Shown here one piece after another: positions 44,310-55,580 of a stretch of DNA of 64,000 nucleotides. Within the stretch, counting starts at the first letter, position 1. Every line of letters begins with the position of its first letter. The translations under genes were made by a program, and so were the position numbers. The notes under the pieces are model-generated. The model searched no databases and was not told the origin of the DNA. It saw nothing but the letters and a program-made list of their open reading frames with translations. The DNA comes from Sphingosinicella ginsenosidimutans (GTDB taxonomy: Bacteria; Pseudomonadota; Alphaproteobacteria; Sphingomonadales; Sphingomonadaceae): positions 2,773,001 through 2,837,000 of the forward strand of contig NZ_VOQQ01000001.1 in assembly GCF_007995055.1 (NCBI RefSeq). Direction: 5' to 3'.

Positions 44310-46667
44310 GTGACCGATCTCCCAGCCAACATGCCCGAGCCGCCCTATCTCAAGGGGCTTAACGCCCCGCAGCGCGAGGCGGTGCTGACGACTGAAGGGC
44401 CGGTCCTGGTCCTTGCCGGCGCCGGCACGGGCAAGACGGCGGCGCTGACCGCAAGGCTCGCCCACCTCGTCGCCACCCGCCGCGCCTGGCCCTCGGAAAT
44501 CCTCGCCGTCACCTTCACCAACAAGGCGGCGCGGGAGATGAGGGAGCGCGTCGGCCGGTTGATCGGCGAGGCGGTGGAGGGGATGCCCTGGCTCGGCACC
44601 TTCCATTCGATCGGCGCGAAGATGCTCCGCCGCCATGCCGAGCTGGTCGGCCTCAAGAACAATTTCACCATCCTCGACACGGACGATCAGCTGCGGCTTT
44701 TGAAGCAGATCATCCAGGCCGCCGACATCGACGAGAAACGCTGGCCCGCCCGGGCGCTGGCGGGGCTGATCGATCGCTGGAAGAACAAGGGCTGGACGCC
44801 GGACCAGGTCGATGCCGGCGAGGCGGAAGCCTATGCGAACGGCCGCGGCGCGCAGCTCTACGCGCTCTACCAGGCGCGGCTTCGCGATCTCAACGCCTGC
44901 GATTTCGGGGACCTGCTGCTCCACATGCTGGTGATCCTGAAGACGCACCGCGACGTTCTCGAACTCTACCAGCAGCGCTTCAAATATGTCCTCGTCGACG
45001 AATATCAGGACACCAACCAGAGCCAGTATCTGTGGCTCCGGCTGATCGCCCAGGAGCGCAAGAACATCTGCTGCGTCGGCGACGACGATCAGTCGATCTA
45101 TTCGTGGCGCGGCGCGGAGGTTTCCAACATCCTGAGGTTCGAGAAGGACTTCCCGGGCGCCGCTGTCATTCGGCTTGAGCAGAATTACCGCTCGACGCCG
45201 CACATCCTCGGCGCCGCCTCCGGCCTCATCGCGCAGAATAGCGGACGGCTCGGCAAGACCTTGTGGACCGACATGGACGGCGGCGAGAAGGTGCAGGTCA
45301 TCGGCGTGTGGGACGGGCCGGAGGAGGCGCGCCGCGTCGGCGACGAGCTTGAGGCGATGCAGCGCCGCGGCGAGCGGCTCGACACCGCTGCGATCCTGGT
45401 GCGCGCCCAGTTCCAGACCCGCGAGTTCGAGGATCGCTTCATCGCGATCGGCCTTCCCTATCGGATCGTCGGCGGCTTCCGCTTCTACGAACGCGCCGAG
45501 ATCCGCGACGCGCTCGCTTACCTGCGCGTCGTCGCCCAGCCGGCGGACGATCTCGCGTTCGAGCGGATCGTCAACACGCCCAAGCGCGGCCTGGGCGACA
45601 AGGCGGTGGCGAAGCTCCACAGCCTCGCCCGCGCCGAGGGCATCCCCCTCAGCGTCGCCGCGGCCCAAATTCTCGACACGGACGAGCTGACCGGCGCCGC
45701 GCGCCGCAGCCTCGGCAATCTCGTCGGCGATTTCGCCCGATGGCGCGCCCTATTGAATTCCTCCCCCGCTTTTGCGGAGGAGGGGGACCAGCCGCAGGCT
45801 GGTGGAGGGGGTTCTTCCCAAACCTCCCTTCCCCACCCCGAGCTTGCCCGCCTGATCCTCGACGAATCCGGCTATACCGCGATGCTCCAGGCGGATCGCT
45901 CCGCCGAAAGCGCCGGCCGCCTCGAAAACCTCGCGGAACTCACGCGGGCGATGGAGGACTATGAGACGCTCGGCGCGTTCCTGGAGCATGTCAGCCTCGT
46001 CATGGACAATGACGCGGACGCGCAGGCGGAGAAGGTCACGATCATGACCATCCATGCCGCCAAGGGCCTGGAATTCGACACCGTCTTCCTCGCCGGCTGG
46101 GAGGAAGGCGTCTTCCCGTCGCAGCGCGCGCTCGACGAGGGCGGCAATGCCAGCCTTGAGGAGGAGCGCCGGCTCGCTTACGTCGCGATCACAAGGGCGC
46201 GGCGCAAGTGCTTCATCTTCCATGCCGCAAACCGCCGCATCTACGGCCAATGGACAAGCTCGATCCCGAGCCGCTTCGTCGCCGAACTCCCCGGCGCCCA
46301 TACCGAGGAGGAAACGACGATGACCGGCGGCGAGAGCCTGTGGCGCGCCAATTGGTCGGCAAATGCCGATCCGTTCGCCCACCTCGCCGCCGCGCAATCC
46401 ACCCGCGCCAGCACGCGCGGCCCCGGCTGGCAGCGCGCAGCCGCCTCCGGCCGCTTCGATTCCTCGCCGAGCCGCGTCGTCGAAGCCCGCGCGAGCGCAG
46501 TCAGCTTCGGCAATCCCGGCCGCAGCGACATCTCGGTCGGAATGCGCGTCTTCCACTCAAAATTCGGCTACGGCACCGTTGCCGAGATCGAGGGCAACAA
46601 GCTGGAGATCGACTTCGAGCAGACCGGGCGCAAGCGGGTGCTCGACAGCTTTGTCAGCGTTGGATGA
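44310..46667 (+). CDS. UvrD/PcrA-type SF1 DNA helicase with an in-frame palindromic repeat
   Basis: ATP-driven 3'-5' helicase of about 785 residues for repair or replication restart. Motifs in order: I VLAGAGTGKTAALTA, Ia FTNKAAREMRERVGR, II LVDEYQDTNQSQY, III VGDDDQSIYSWRGA, IV LEQNYRS, V MTIHAAKGLEFDTVF, VI EERRLAYVAITRARRK. Start: GTG 44310 or ATG 44331. Near residue 480 an insertion of about 24 residues (NSSPAFAEEGDQPQ and following) comes from an intergenic-type repeat (see the repeat entry) yet keeps the frame. The C-terminus has the PcrA-like SKFGYGTVAEIEGNKLEI tail. Confidence 0.92.
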   Translation: MTDLPANMPEPPYLKGLNAPQREAVLTTEGPVLVLAGAGTGKTAALTARLAHLVATRRAWPSEILAVTFTNKAAREMRERVGRLIGEAVEGMPWLGTFHSIGAKMLRRHAELVGLKNNFTILDTDDQLRLLKQIIQAADIDEKRWPARALAGLIDRWKNKGWTPDQVDAGEAEAYANGRGAQLYALYQARLRDLNACDFGDLLLHMLVILKTHRDVLELYQQRFKYVLVDEYQDTNQSQYLWLRLIAQERKNICCVGDDDQSIYSWRGAEVSNILRFEKDFPGAAVIRLEQNYRSTPHILGAASGLIAQNSGRLGKTLWTDMDGGEKVQVIGVWDGPEEARRVGDELEAMQRRGERLDTAAILVRAQFQTREFEDRFIAIGLPYRIVGGFRFYERAEIRDALAYLRVVAQPADDLAFERIVNTPKRGLGDKAVAKLHSLARAEGIPLSVAAAQILDTDELTGAARRSLGNLVGDFARWRALLNSSPAFAEEGDQPQAGGGGSSQTSLPHPELARLILDESGYTAMLQADRSAESAGRLENLAELTRAMEDYETLGAFLEHVSLVMDNDADAQAEKVTIMTIHAAKGLEFDTVFLAGWEEGVFPSQRALDEGGNASLEEERRLAYVAITRARRKCFIFHAANRRIYGQWTSSIPSRFVAELPGAHTEEETTMTGGESLWRANWSANADPFAHLAAAQSTRASTRGPGWQRAAASGRFDSSPSRVVEARASAVSFGNPGRSDISVGMRVFHSKFGYGTVAEIEGNKLEIDFEQTGRKRVLDSFVSVG
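45757..45830. repeat. palindromic repeat inside the helicase gene
   Basis: Two imperfect hairpins: CTCCCCCGCTTTTGCGGAG-type (45761-45780) and ACCAGCCGCAGGCTGGT (45787-45803, 7-bp perfect arms around GCA), each followed by GGAGGGGG. The sequence type is normally found between genes in sphingomonads. Here it encodes Ser/Gly/Gln-rich residues between conserved helicase blocks, with no stop. Confidence 0.7.
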
Positions 46668-46712
46668 TCGCAACGAGGCGGCACCAAGGGAGCCGGCGCG
46701 CGTTCCGTCACC

Positions 46713-47102
46713 ATGATCACCTACACCTCCCTCACCCCGCGCGCGCTTGAGATCGTCTGCGAGGGACACGTCACCGGCGCCGATGCGCGCGAGGCGTTCG
46801 GGCGAATGGAGCGGCTGATCGAGACCGCGCCCAGGATCGACATTCTCGCCGACGTCCGCGAAGGCATTCATATCGAATTCGGCGCGATCCTCGAGGAGCT
46901 GAGGCATCTGCCGATGTTCAGGCGGATGATCGGCGCGCTCGATCGGATCGCGCTGGTCGCCGATCCGGCCTGGGTGCGCGCTGTCGGCCGCATCGAATCC
47001 CACCTGATTCCGGGCGTCGACTATCGGGTCTTCGATCGGGACGGCGCGGCCGCGGCGCGAGCATGGATCCTGCGCGAAGGGGAAGGCCGCGCGAGCGGCT
47101 GA
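46713..47102 (+). CDS. SpoIIAA-like (STAS/SEC14 fold) protein
   Basis: 129 residues. Pattern of the SpoIIAA-like family: ITYTSLTPRALEIVCEGHVT, then RIDILADVREGIHIEFGAIL, RIALVADPAWVRAVGRIESH and a C-terminal DRDGAAAARAWIL. Such proteins are small, soluble and of unknown function, found in many alphaproteobacteria. It follows the helicase gene by 45 bp; katG is 104 bp downstream. Confidence 0.7.
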   Translation: MITYTSLTPRALEIVCEGHVTGADAREAFGRMERLIETAPRIDILADVREGIHIEFGAILEELRHLPMFRRMIGALDRIALVADPAWVRAVGRIESHLIPGVDYRVFDRDGAAAARAWILREGEGRASG

Positions 47103-47142
47103 CCACGCTCATCGATTTTTCAATTCAAGCTGACCAAGTTTA

Positions 47143-47159
47143 ATCGCTTTTCGCGATTG
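47143..47159. promoter_or_regulatory. inverted repeat upstream of katG
   Basis: AATCGC-TTTTC-GCGATT, 6-base arms, 48 bp before the katG ATG. A TATAGA (47177-47182) lies 17 bases downstream of it and may be a -10 element. It could be an operator for a redox regulator, but it is not an OxyR consensus by eye. Confidence 0.4.
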
Positions 47160-47173
47160 TCCGGCGCGCCTAG

Positions 47174-49414
<2,241 letters not shown>

Positions 49415-49418
49415 CCTC

Positions 49419-49452
49419 GATCGGGCCTCCGGCCGCCGCCGGGGGCCCGATC
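49419..49452 (+). terminator. GC-rich hairpin after katG
   Basis: GATCGGGCC (49419-49427) pairs with GGCCCGATC (49444-49452), 9 perfect pairs, 16-base loop, 4 bp after the katG stop. There is no T-run, so it could slow decay from the 3' end as well as terminate. Confidence 0.4.
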
Positions 49453-49495
49453 CACATCAAGGCTTGGAACCAGGCGTCAATTCGCGCACTGGGGG

Positions 49496-51007
49496 ATGAT
49501 GCCCGTTCGAGAGCCAAGGACCCGGCCGCGCGTGTTCGACACCGGCAGCGGCGACCGATTGCCGCCCGGATTCGAAGTCCCGGCCCAGCCGGCGCCAAGC
49601 CTTCCCGATCCAACCGACATTTACGATGCCCGCGATGGCGTGCCGATGCCGCGGCGGATCACGGCGATCCTCGCCGTTTCCTTCGGCTCGGCGCTGGTGG
49701 TCATCGACGGCGCGATCCCGACGGTGGCACTGCCGAGTATCGCGCGCGACCTTCATGTCGATTCCGCGTCCGTCGTCTCGATCGTCACCACCTATCAGCT
49801 GATCCTGGTGATGGCGCTGCTCCCCTTTTCCGGCCTCGGCGACCGGATCGGGCTCAAGCGGATGTACCAGATCGGCCAGCTGATCTTCACCATCGCCACG
49901 ATCCTGTGCTTCTTCGCGCACAGCCTCGCCTTTCTCCTCGTCGTGCGGGTGGCGCAGGCGATCGGCGCCGCGGCGGCGCTCAGCGTCTCCTCGGCGCTCG
50001 TTCGGGCCATCTATCCGTCGACCGCGCTCGGCCGCGGGCTCGCGCTCAATTCGCTGGTCGTGTCGGCCGGCGCCTCGGTGGCGCCGACGCTCGGCGGCCT
50101 CGTCCTCGCGATCGCGCCCTGGCCCTGGGTGTTTGCGAGCGCGGTCCCGTTCGCGATCGCCTCGCTGCTCTTCGGCCGGAGCCTTCCCGATCCGAAGCTG
50201 AGGCCGGAGCCGTTCGACCTGCTCGGCGCCGTCATGTGCGCGGCCATGTTCGGGCTCGTCATCGGCGGCCTCGAAAGCGGCGTGCATGGCGACAGCCCGG
50301 TCGTCTCGGCCGCGATCGTCCTGTCGGGCCTGTTCATCGGGCTGCTGGTGGTGCGCCGGGGCGCGCGGGAGCCGGCGCCGATCTTCCCGGTCGACCTGCT
50401 TCGCCGGCCGGTGATCGCGCTGTCGGTGGTCGGCGGCTTTTGCGCCTTCATCGCCTCGATGACGTTGCTGCTCTCGATGTCCTTCCGGCTCCAGCATGGC
50501 TTCGGCTTCTCGCCCTCGGAGGCGGGCGCGGTGATCGGCGTGTGGCCGCTCACCATGATGATCGTGGCGCCGGCGGCCGGCGCGCTGTCCGATCGCTATC
50601 CGGCCGGCTTGCTCGGCGGCATCGGCATGGCGATCGGCGTCGTTGCGTTGCTGCTCATCGGCTTCATGCCCGCGCATCCCGATTATTGGGATGTCGCCTG
50701 GCGGATGTCATTGTGCGGCTTCGGCTTCGGCCTCTACCTTTCGCCCAATGCGCGGCTGGTGATCGGATCGGCGCCGCGCGACCGGACGGCGCCGGCGGGC
50801 GGGCTCGTCTCGACGACGCGGCTCGTCGGCCAGACGACCGGCGCAACGATGGTCGCCGCCCTGCTGGCGCTGGGCATCGGCGACGGGCGGGTTCCGGCGC
50901 TGGTCGCCTGCGGCCTCGCCTTCGTCGCCGGGATCTGCAGCCTGGCGCGCCTCAACCCCGCCGTCCGCCGGCCACCGGATGCGGTGGCCGGCGAACCGGC
51001 GGAGTGA
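49496..51007 (+). CDS. MFS efflux transporter, DHA2 (14-TM) type
   Basis: About 500 residues with 14 hydrophobic segments, starting after a 50-residue soluble N-terminus. Motifs: DGAIPTVALPSIARDL in TM1, FSGLGDRIGLKRMYQ between TM2 and TM3, RVAQAIGAAAALSVSSALVR, and LSDRYPAGLLGG. DHA2 members export drugs and toxic compounds. The start could also be the ATG at 49646 (MPRRITAIL), which removes the soluble leader. Substrate not determinable. Confidence 0.8.
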   Translation: MMPVREPRTRPRVFDTGSGDRLPPGFEVPAQPAPSLPDPTDIYDARDGVPMPRRITAILAVSFGSALVVIDGAIPTVALPSIARDLHVDSASVVSIVTTYQLILVMALLPFSGLGDRIGLKRMYQIGQLIFTIATILCFFAHSLAFLLVVRVAQAIGAAAALSVSSALVRAIYPSTALGRGLALNSLVVSAGASVAPTLGGLVLAIAPWPWVFASAVPFAIASLLFGRSLPDPKLRPEPFDLLGAVMCAAMFGLVIGGLESGVHGDSPVVSAAIVLSGLFIGLLVVRRGAREPAPIFPVDLLRRPVIALSVVGGFCAFIASMTLLLSMSFRLQHGFGFSPSEAGAVIGVWPLTMMIVAPAAGALSDRYPAGLLGGIGMAIGVVALLLIGFMPAHPDYWDVAWRMSLCGFGFGLYLSPNARLVIGSAPRDRTAPAGGLVSTTRLVGQTTGATMVAALLALGIGDGRVPALVACGLAFVAGICSLARLNPAVRRPPDAVAGEPAE

Positions 51008-51010
51008 GGA

Positions 51011-52735
51011 TCAGAAGACCGAGCGCGGCGTCTGCTCCCGCATCATCTGCTGACGGACCAGAGGGATCGGCGGCCCGCCATAGCTCAGGAACTGATCGTG
51101 GAAGGCCTTCCAGCCCTGCCGCCCGCCGTGACTGGCAGTCCAGTCCTCGCGCAGCTTGCGGATCATCAGCTTGCCGAGCGTGTAGTTGAGATAGGCCGGA
51201 TCGTAGGTGCCGCGCGCCGCCTGCTGCCGCGCATTCCCCTCGTCCTGATAGCATTGGGTGCGGAACATCTGGTAGCTCTGCTCCTGCGTCATCCGCCCCG
51301 TGTGCAGCCCGATTGCCGAGAGGAACCGGCAGTCGCGCAGCAGGGCGTTGCTGAGCTGCCCGACATGGGTCTCCGGATCGCCGTCATTGAGGCCGGCATC
51401 CCACATCATCTCCTCGGCATAATGCGCCCAGCCTTCCGCATAGGCATAGCCCACGAAGAGCTGCCCGAAGAGGAAATGCGAGCGGTTGGCATGGAGGAAG
51501 TTGAGATAGTGGCCCGGCCAGACCTCATGGACCGTGGTGAAGAGCAGGTCCGCCTTTCCCGGCACGAAGGCGCGCTGCACCTCGGGCGTCCATGAAGGAT
51601 CGGGCGGGGAGATGTAATAGACCGACGGCAGGTTGTGCTCATAGGGGCCGGCGATCGAGATATAGGCCGAATTCTGCCGGTTGTAGGGTGGCGATTCCTC
51701 CACCTGCGCCTGGACCATGCTGGGCACGCTGACGATATCGTGATCGATGACGAACTGGCGCAGGCTGTCCAGCTCGGCGCGCGCCGCGGCGACCGGGCCG
51801 CCGGCCGGCTTGTCGTTCTGCATCCTCAAGGTGCAGGCCTCGATCGTCTGGCCCGGGGCATAGCGGGCGCAGGCCTCGCGCAGCGCCGCCTGGTTGCGCT
51901 GCAGGTCCCGCTCGCCGATCTGCTGAAGCTGGTCGAGCGGGAGATCGACCATCTCGGTGTCGCGAAGCATCTGAGAGAATCGCTCGGCGCCGAGCGCGAA
52001 ATTGGTCCCCGCCTGAGCCCGCTGCGATTCGACCCAGTCGGCCAGGCCCTGCATCGCCGTCGCCGCCGCTTCCGAGGCGGAATTGAGATCGGCCTGGAGC
52101 TGGGCATCATGCACGTCGGCGAAGGCGCGCTTGCCGTCGCCGCGATAATATTCCGCGAATCCGCCGAACCCGGCCTTGCCGAAATCGATGAAGCTCACCG
52201 GCAGCGGCGCGCGCAGGTTCGCGCGGATCTGCTCCGCGGCGCGGGGCACGTTGCGCAGATAGGTGATATAGGCGCGAAGCCGCTGCGCCGGTGGCGCATA
52301 GGGGCGGGTCACGTACACCGACGGATCCAGCGAGCCGATATAATAAGCCGGGTTGGTGTGCGGCTGATCGGCGGTGGCGAGCCAGAACAACTGCCCACGC
52401 ATCACCGCGGTCACATAATCGCGCTGGTAGCGCTGTTCGGGCGTCATCGCCTCGGCATCGAACGCCTGGGCATCGTTGATCGCCTGCTGGACGAATGCCT
52501 GGCGGCGCTGGAGGCCTTCCGGGCTCCAGTCGGGGATCTGCCCGTCATATTCGTGCTTGCCCTGATAGACGGCGAAATCCGGATTGATCCGCAGATAGCC
52601 GTCGATCGTCCGGCTGACGAAACCGTCCCAGTCCGCGGGGCCGTGGGCCGCCTGATTGCCCGAACCGGCCGCATGGCAGCCGCCGAGCAGCAGCGCGATC
52701 GAGCCGGCGCCCGCAAGAAGCGCTTTCCTCATCAT
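51011..52735 (-). CDS. DUF885-family exported lipoprotein, putative metallopeptidase
   Basis: 574 residues from the ATG at 52735 (MMRKALLAGAGSIALLLGGC), where LLLGGC is a lipobox with Cys at ~20. The DUF885 region contains the metal-site motif LLFTTVHEVWPGHYLNFLH (His-Glu...His) and YAYAEGWAHYAEEMMW further on. Relatives are annotated as zinc peptidases of unknown target; activity here is inferred. Convergent with the DHA2 gene by 3 bp. A longer reading upstream to 52855 has no lipoprotein logic. Confidence 0.8.
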   Translation of the reverse strand: MMRKALLAGAGSIALLLGGCHAAGSGNQAAHGPADWDGFVSRTIDGYLRINPDFAVYQGKHEYDGQIPDWSPEGLQRRQAFVQQAINDAQAFDAEAMTPEQRYQRDYVTAVMRGQLFWLATADQPHTNPAYYIGSLDPSVYVTRPYAPPAQRLRAYITYLRNVPRAAEQIRANLRAPLPVSFIDFGKAGFGGFAEYYRGDGKRAFADVHDAQLQADLNSASEAAATAMQGLADWVESQRAQAGTNFALGAERFSQMLRDTEMVDLPLDQLQQIGERDLQRNQAALREACARYAPGQTIEACTLRMQNDKPAGGPVAAARAELDSLRQFVIDHDIVSVPSMVQAQVEESPPYNRQNSAYISIAGPYEHNLPSVYYISPPDPSWTPEVQRAFVPGKADLLFTTVHEVWPGHYLNFLHANRSHFLFGQLFVGYAYAEGWAHYAEEMMWDAGLNDGDPETHVGQLSNALLRDCRFLSAIGLHTGRMTQEQSYQMFRTQCYQDEGNARQQAARGTYDPAYLNYTLGKLMIRKLREDWTASHGGRQGWKAFHDQFLSYGGPPIPLVRQQMMREQTPRSVF

Positions 52736-52948
52736 TCCCTTCCTCTCCTTTTTCGTCCCCGGCGCGCTTCTGGCACGCGGTGCAAGCGGGCGCCAGCCCA
52801 TTGCGCCGGAAGGGATTTTGCCCGCGCAGAGACGCAGCGGAGCAAATTCTTTCACACCGCGGCCGGCGGAGACAAGGCGTTCTTCTTTGATCGTTCCGCC
52901 GCCGCGCGCAGGTTGCCGCGCGCCGGGTCAATCCGTAAGAGCGCGGCA

Positions 52949-54247
52949 ATGGCTGGTCACGGCGCTCCCCATCCCTTCACGATCCCGAATTTCCGCGCCT
53001 ACTGGCTGTCGCGCTTCACCGGCACGATCGCGGTCAGCGCGCTCGCGATCGTGCTTGGCTGGCAGGTCTATTCGATCGCCCGCGATCCGAACGGGCTTGC
53101 GATGACGATCAAGGAGGCGAGCTTCCTGCTGGGCATGATCGGCGCGGCCCAGTTCGTTCCCCTGTTCCTGCTGACTCCGCTGGTCGGTCTCGCGGCGGAC
53201 TCGATGGACCGGCGCTGGATCGTGCGGATCACCACCGGGGTGCTCGTCCTCACCGCCGCCATGCTCGGCCTCTTCACCTGGGCCGACCGGCTCAGCCTTC
53301 CGGTATTGTTCACCGCCGCGGTGCTCATCGGCTGCGTGCGCGCCTTTTCCGGCCCCGCTTATTCCGCGCTCGCGCCAAATCTCGTCCCGCGCGAAAGCCT
53401 GCCGACCGCGATCGCGGTCAGCTCGATCGCATGGCAGGTCGGGACGATCGCCGGGCCGAGCCTCGGCGGGCTGCTCTACGCCATCCACCCCGACACGGCC
53501 TATGCCGCGATCACCGGGCTGCTCGTCGTCGCGCTTCTCGCCATCTTCCTCATCGGCCCCGTGCCGCAGCCCCCCGTCCAGAAGGACCATCGCGTCCTCG
53601 CCCGGATCATCGACGGTTTCGCTTATGTCCGCCGGAACCGGCTGGTCCTCGCGGCGATCACGCTCGACCTTTTCGTCGTGCTCCTCGCCGGCGCCACCGC
53701 GTTGCTTCCCATCTATGCACGCGACATTCTCCACGTCGATGCTAGCGGGCTCGGCATCCTCGCGGCCGCCATGGGGGTCGGCGCGGCCTCCACCGCCTGT
53801 TATTTCTCGGTCCGGCCGATGAAGGCGAATGTCGGGGTGAAGATGCTGGCCTCGGTGATCGTCTTCGCGCTCGCCATCCTGACCTTCGGATTGTCGACTC
53901 ATTTCTGGCTCAGCTTCACCGCGCTGGTCGTCGCTGGCGCGGCGGACATGGTCTCGGTCTATGTCCGCCAGTCGCTGATCCAGCTGCACACGCCCGACGC
54001 GATGCGCGGCCGGGTCAGCGCGGTGAGCCAGCTGACCATTTCCGCGTCCAACGAACTTGGCGAGGCGGAATCGGGCCTTCTCGCCAGCCTGTTGGGACCA
54101 GTGGGCGCCGTCCTGTTCGGCGGATCGGCGGCGATCCTCGTTACCCTGGCCTGGGCGCGGCTTTTTCCCGAGCTGCGTCTTGCAAAGACGTTCGACCCGC
54201 CTGAAATGCTCGACATCGAGCCTCAACACGGAGTGATCACCCCATGA
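52949..54247 (+). CDS. MFS transporter, EntS-like (MFS_3) family
   Basis: 432 residues with about 11-12 hydrophobic segments. Start ATG 52949 ([19 protein letters not shown]), with [20 protein letters not shown] as TM1. Motifs [37 protein letters not shown] and [18 protein letters not shown] match the EntS/DHA3 exporters (siderophore or small-molecule efflux). Its stop overlaps the cysK start by 4 bp (ATGA), so the two are co-translated. Confidence 0.8.
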   Translation: MAGHGAPHPFTIPNFRAYWLSRFTGTIAVSALAIVLGWQVYSIARDPNGLAMTIKEASFLLGMIGAAQFVPLFLLTPLVGLAADSMDRRWIVRITTGVLVLTAAMLGLFTWADRLSLPVLFTAAVLIGCVRAFSGPAYSALAPNLVPRESLPTAIAVSSIAWQVGTIAGPSLGGLLYAIHPDTAYAAITGLLVVALLAIFLIGPVPQPPVQKDHRVLARIIDGFAYVRRNRLVLAAITLDLFVVLLAGATALLPIYARDILHVDASGLGILAAAMGVGAASTACYFSVRPMKANVGVKMLASVIVFALAILTFGLSTHFWLSFTALVVAGAADMVSVYVRQSLIQLHTPDAMRGRVSAVSQLTISASNELGEAESGLLASLLGPVGAVLFGGSAAILVTLAWARLFPELRLAKTFDPPEMLDIEPQHGVITP

Positions 54248-55161
54248 AGGCGAACACGATACTCGAAACGATCGGCAACACGCCGCACGTCCGCGTCAAT
54301 CGCCTGTTCGGCGACGCCGAGGTCTGGATCAAGCAGGAGCGCATGAATCCGGGCGGATCGATCAAGGATCGCATCGCGCTGGCGATGATCGAGGACGCCG
54401 AGCGCAGCGGCAAGCTCAAGCCCGGCGGAACGATCATCGAGCCGACCAGCGGCAATACCGGCATCGGCCTCGCGATGGTCGCCGCCGTGAAGGGCTACCG
54501 GCTGATCCTCGTCATGCCCGACAGCATGAGCATCGAGCGGCGGCGCCTGATGCTGGCTTATGGCGCGACCTTCGAGCTGACGCCGCGCGCCGAGGGCGTG
54601 AAGGGTGCGATCGCCAAGGCCGAAGCGCTCGCCGCCGGCATCGAGGGCGCCTGGATCCCGCAGCAGTTCGAGAACCCGGCGAATGTCGAGGTGCACGCAC
54701 GCACGACCGCGCTGGAAATCCTGAACGATTTCCGCGACTCCCCGATCGACGTCATGATTACCGGCGTTGGCACCGGCGGCCATATCACCGGCTGCGCCCG
54801 CGTGCTGAAGAAGGAATGGCCGGACCTCAAGGTCATTGCGGTGGAACCGGCCCTTTCCGCCGTCCTCTCCGGCGGCCAACCGGGGCCGCACCCGCTCCAG
54901 GGCCTTGGCACCGGCTTCGTTCCGGCGATCCTCGATCGGTCGCTGCTCGACGGCGTCGTCACCGTCGAGGGCGACAATGCCAAGGAGATGGCCCGCCGCG
55001 CCGCGCGCGAGGAAGGCATGCTGGTCGGGATCAGCTCGGGCGCGACGCTCGACGCGATCCGCCAGAAGCTCCCCGAGCTCACCGGCAAGCGGATCCTGGG
55101 CTTCAACTACGACACCGGCGAGCGCTATCTCTCGGTGCCCGAATTCCTGCCTGAGGAGTAG
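54244..55161 (+). CDS. cysK: cysteine synthase (O-acetylserine sulfhydrylase)
   Basis: PLP enzyme of 305 residues making cysteine from O-acetylserine and sulfide. The PLP lysine is K41 in [32 protein letters not shown] binds substrate; [15 protein letters not shown] binds the PLP phosphate; [13 protein letters not shown] is the end motif. The C-terminal extension for SAT binding is short. Start ATG overlaps the MFS gene. Whether it is CysK or CysM type is not settled by eye. Confidence 0.9.
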   Translation: MKANTILETIGNTPHVRVNRLFGDAEVWIKQERMNPGGSIKDRIALAMIEDAERSGKLKPGGTIIEPTSGNTGIGLAMVAAVKGYRLILVMPDSMSIERRRLMLAYGATFELTPRAEGVKGAIAKAEALAAGIEGAWIPQQFENPANVEVHARTTALEILNDFRDSPIDVMITGVGTGGHITGCARVLKKEWPDLKVIAVEPALSAVLSGGQPGPHPLQGLGTGFVPAILDRSLLDGVVTVEGDNAKEMARRAAREEGMLVGISSGATLDAIRQKLPELTGKRILGFNYDTGERYLSVPEFLPEE

Positions 55162-55165
55162 GTCG

Positions 55166-55190
55166 GGAACCGGCGCTCTCTCCCGTCGTT
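55166..55190 (+). promoter_or_regulatory. EcfG-type general-stress promoter
   Basis: GGAAC (55166-55170), a 16-base spacer, CGTT (55187-55190): the consensus for the alphaproteobacterial extracytoplasmic sigma factor EcfG, controlled by PhyR-NepR. Expected transcript start is ~55196-55200, 20 bases before the downstream ATG. No other full match was found in the intergenic regions read. Confidence 0.75.
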
Positions 55191-55215
55191 CGGTCACGAA
55201 ACGATCGGGAGAGAG
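55176..55215 (+). promoter_or_regulatory. hairpin covering the ribosome-binding site of the downstream gene
   Basis: CTCTCTCCCG (55176-55185) pairs with CGGGAGAGAG (55206-55215). Inner pairs T186-A204 and CGTT (187-190)/AACG (200-203) extend it to 15 pairs with one bulge. The right arm is the Shine-Dalgarno sequence of the gene starting at 55219. The left arm holds the -10 part of the EcfG promoter, so EcfG transcripts should lack it. Confidence 0.7.
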
Positions 55216-55218
55216 ATC

Positions 55219-55485
55219 ATGGGTGATGATGGCCGGCGCGATGCGCCGCAGGTTGTGCACGAAACGACCGTCGTGGATGGCGGCGGCGGTGGCGGAGGCG
55301 GCGTGGTCGCGCTCGTCATCCTGGTCATCGTGCTTGCTGTGGCCGCCTTCCTCTATTTCGGCGGCTATCTCGGCAAGGCTGCGGACAAGGCGGACGTGAA
55401 CGTCAACATCGCCGCGCCCAACCTCCATCTGCCGGACGTCAAGGTTTCGACCTCGACTCCGGCGCCGGCCCCGTCCGGCAAGTAA
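55219..55485 (+). CDS. small stress-linked membrane protein, hypothetical
   Basis: 88 residues: a short soluble N-terminus (GDDGRRDAPQVVHETTVV), a glycine run, one membrane segment (VVALVILVIVLAVAAFLYFG) and a C-terminal tail with alternating hydrophobic residues and a Thr/Ser/Pro-rich end (KVSTSTPAPAPSGK). No family recognised. It is preceded by an EcfG promoter and a hairpin at the ribosome-binding site. Distance to the cysK stop is 57 bp. Confidence 0.75.
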   Translation: MGDDGRRDAPQVVHETTVVDGGGGGGGGVVALVILVIVLAVAAFLYFGGYLGKAADKADVNVNIAAPNLHLPDVKVSTSTPAPAPSGK

Positions 55486-55580
55486 CGCAAGGCCGGAGGC
55501 GCGGGCGCCTGAGAAGCGCTTGTTAACCGCTTCCCAAGGATCGACGGATAAAGGCAGGCCCGAATTGCGGGCCTTGCTTG

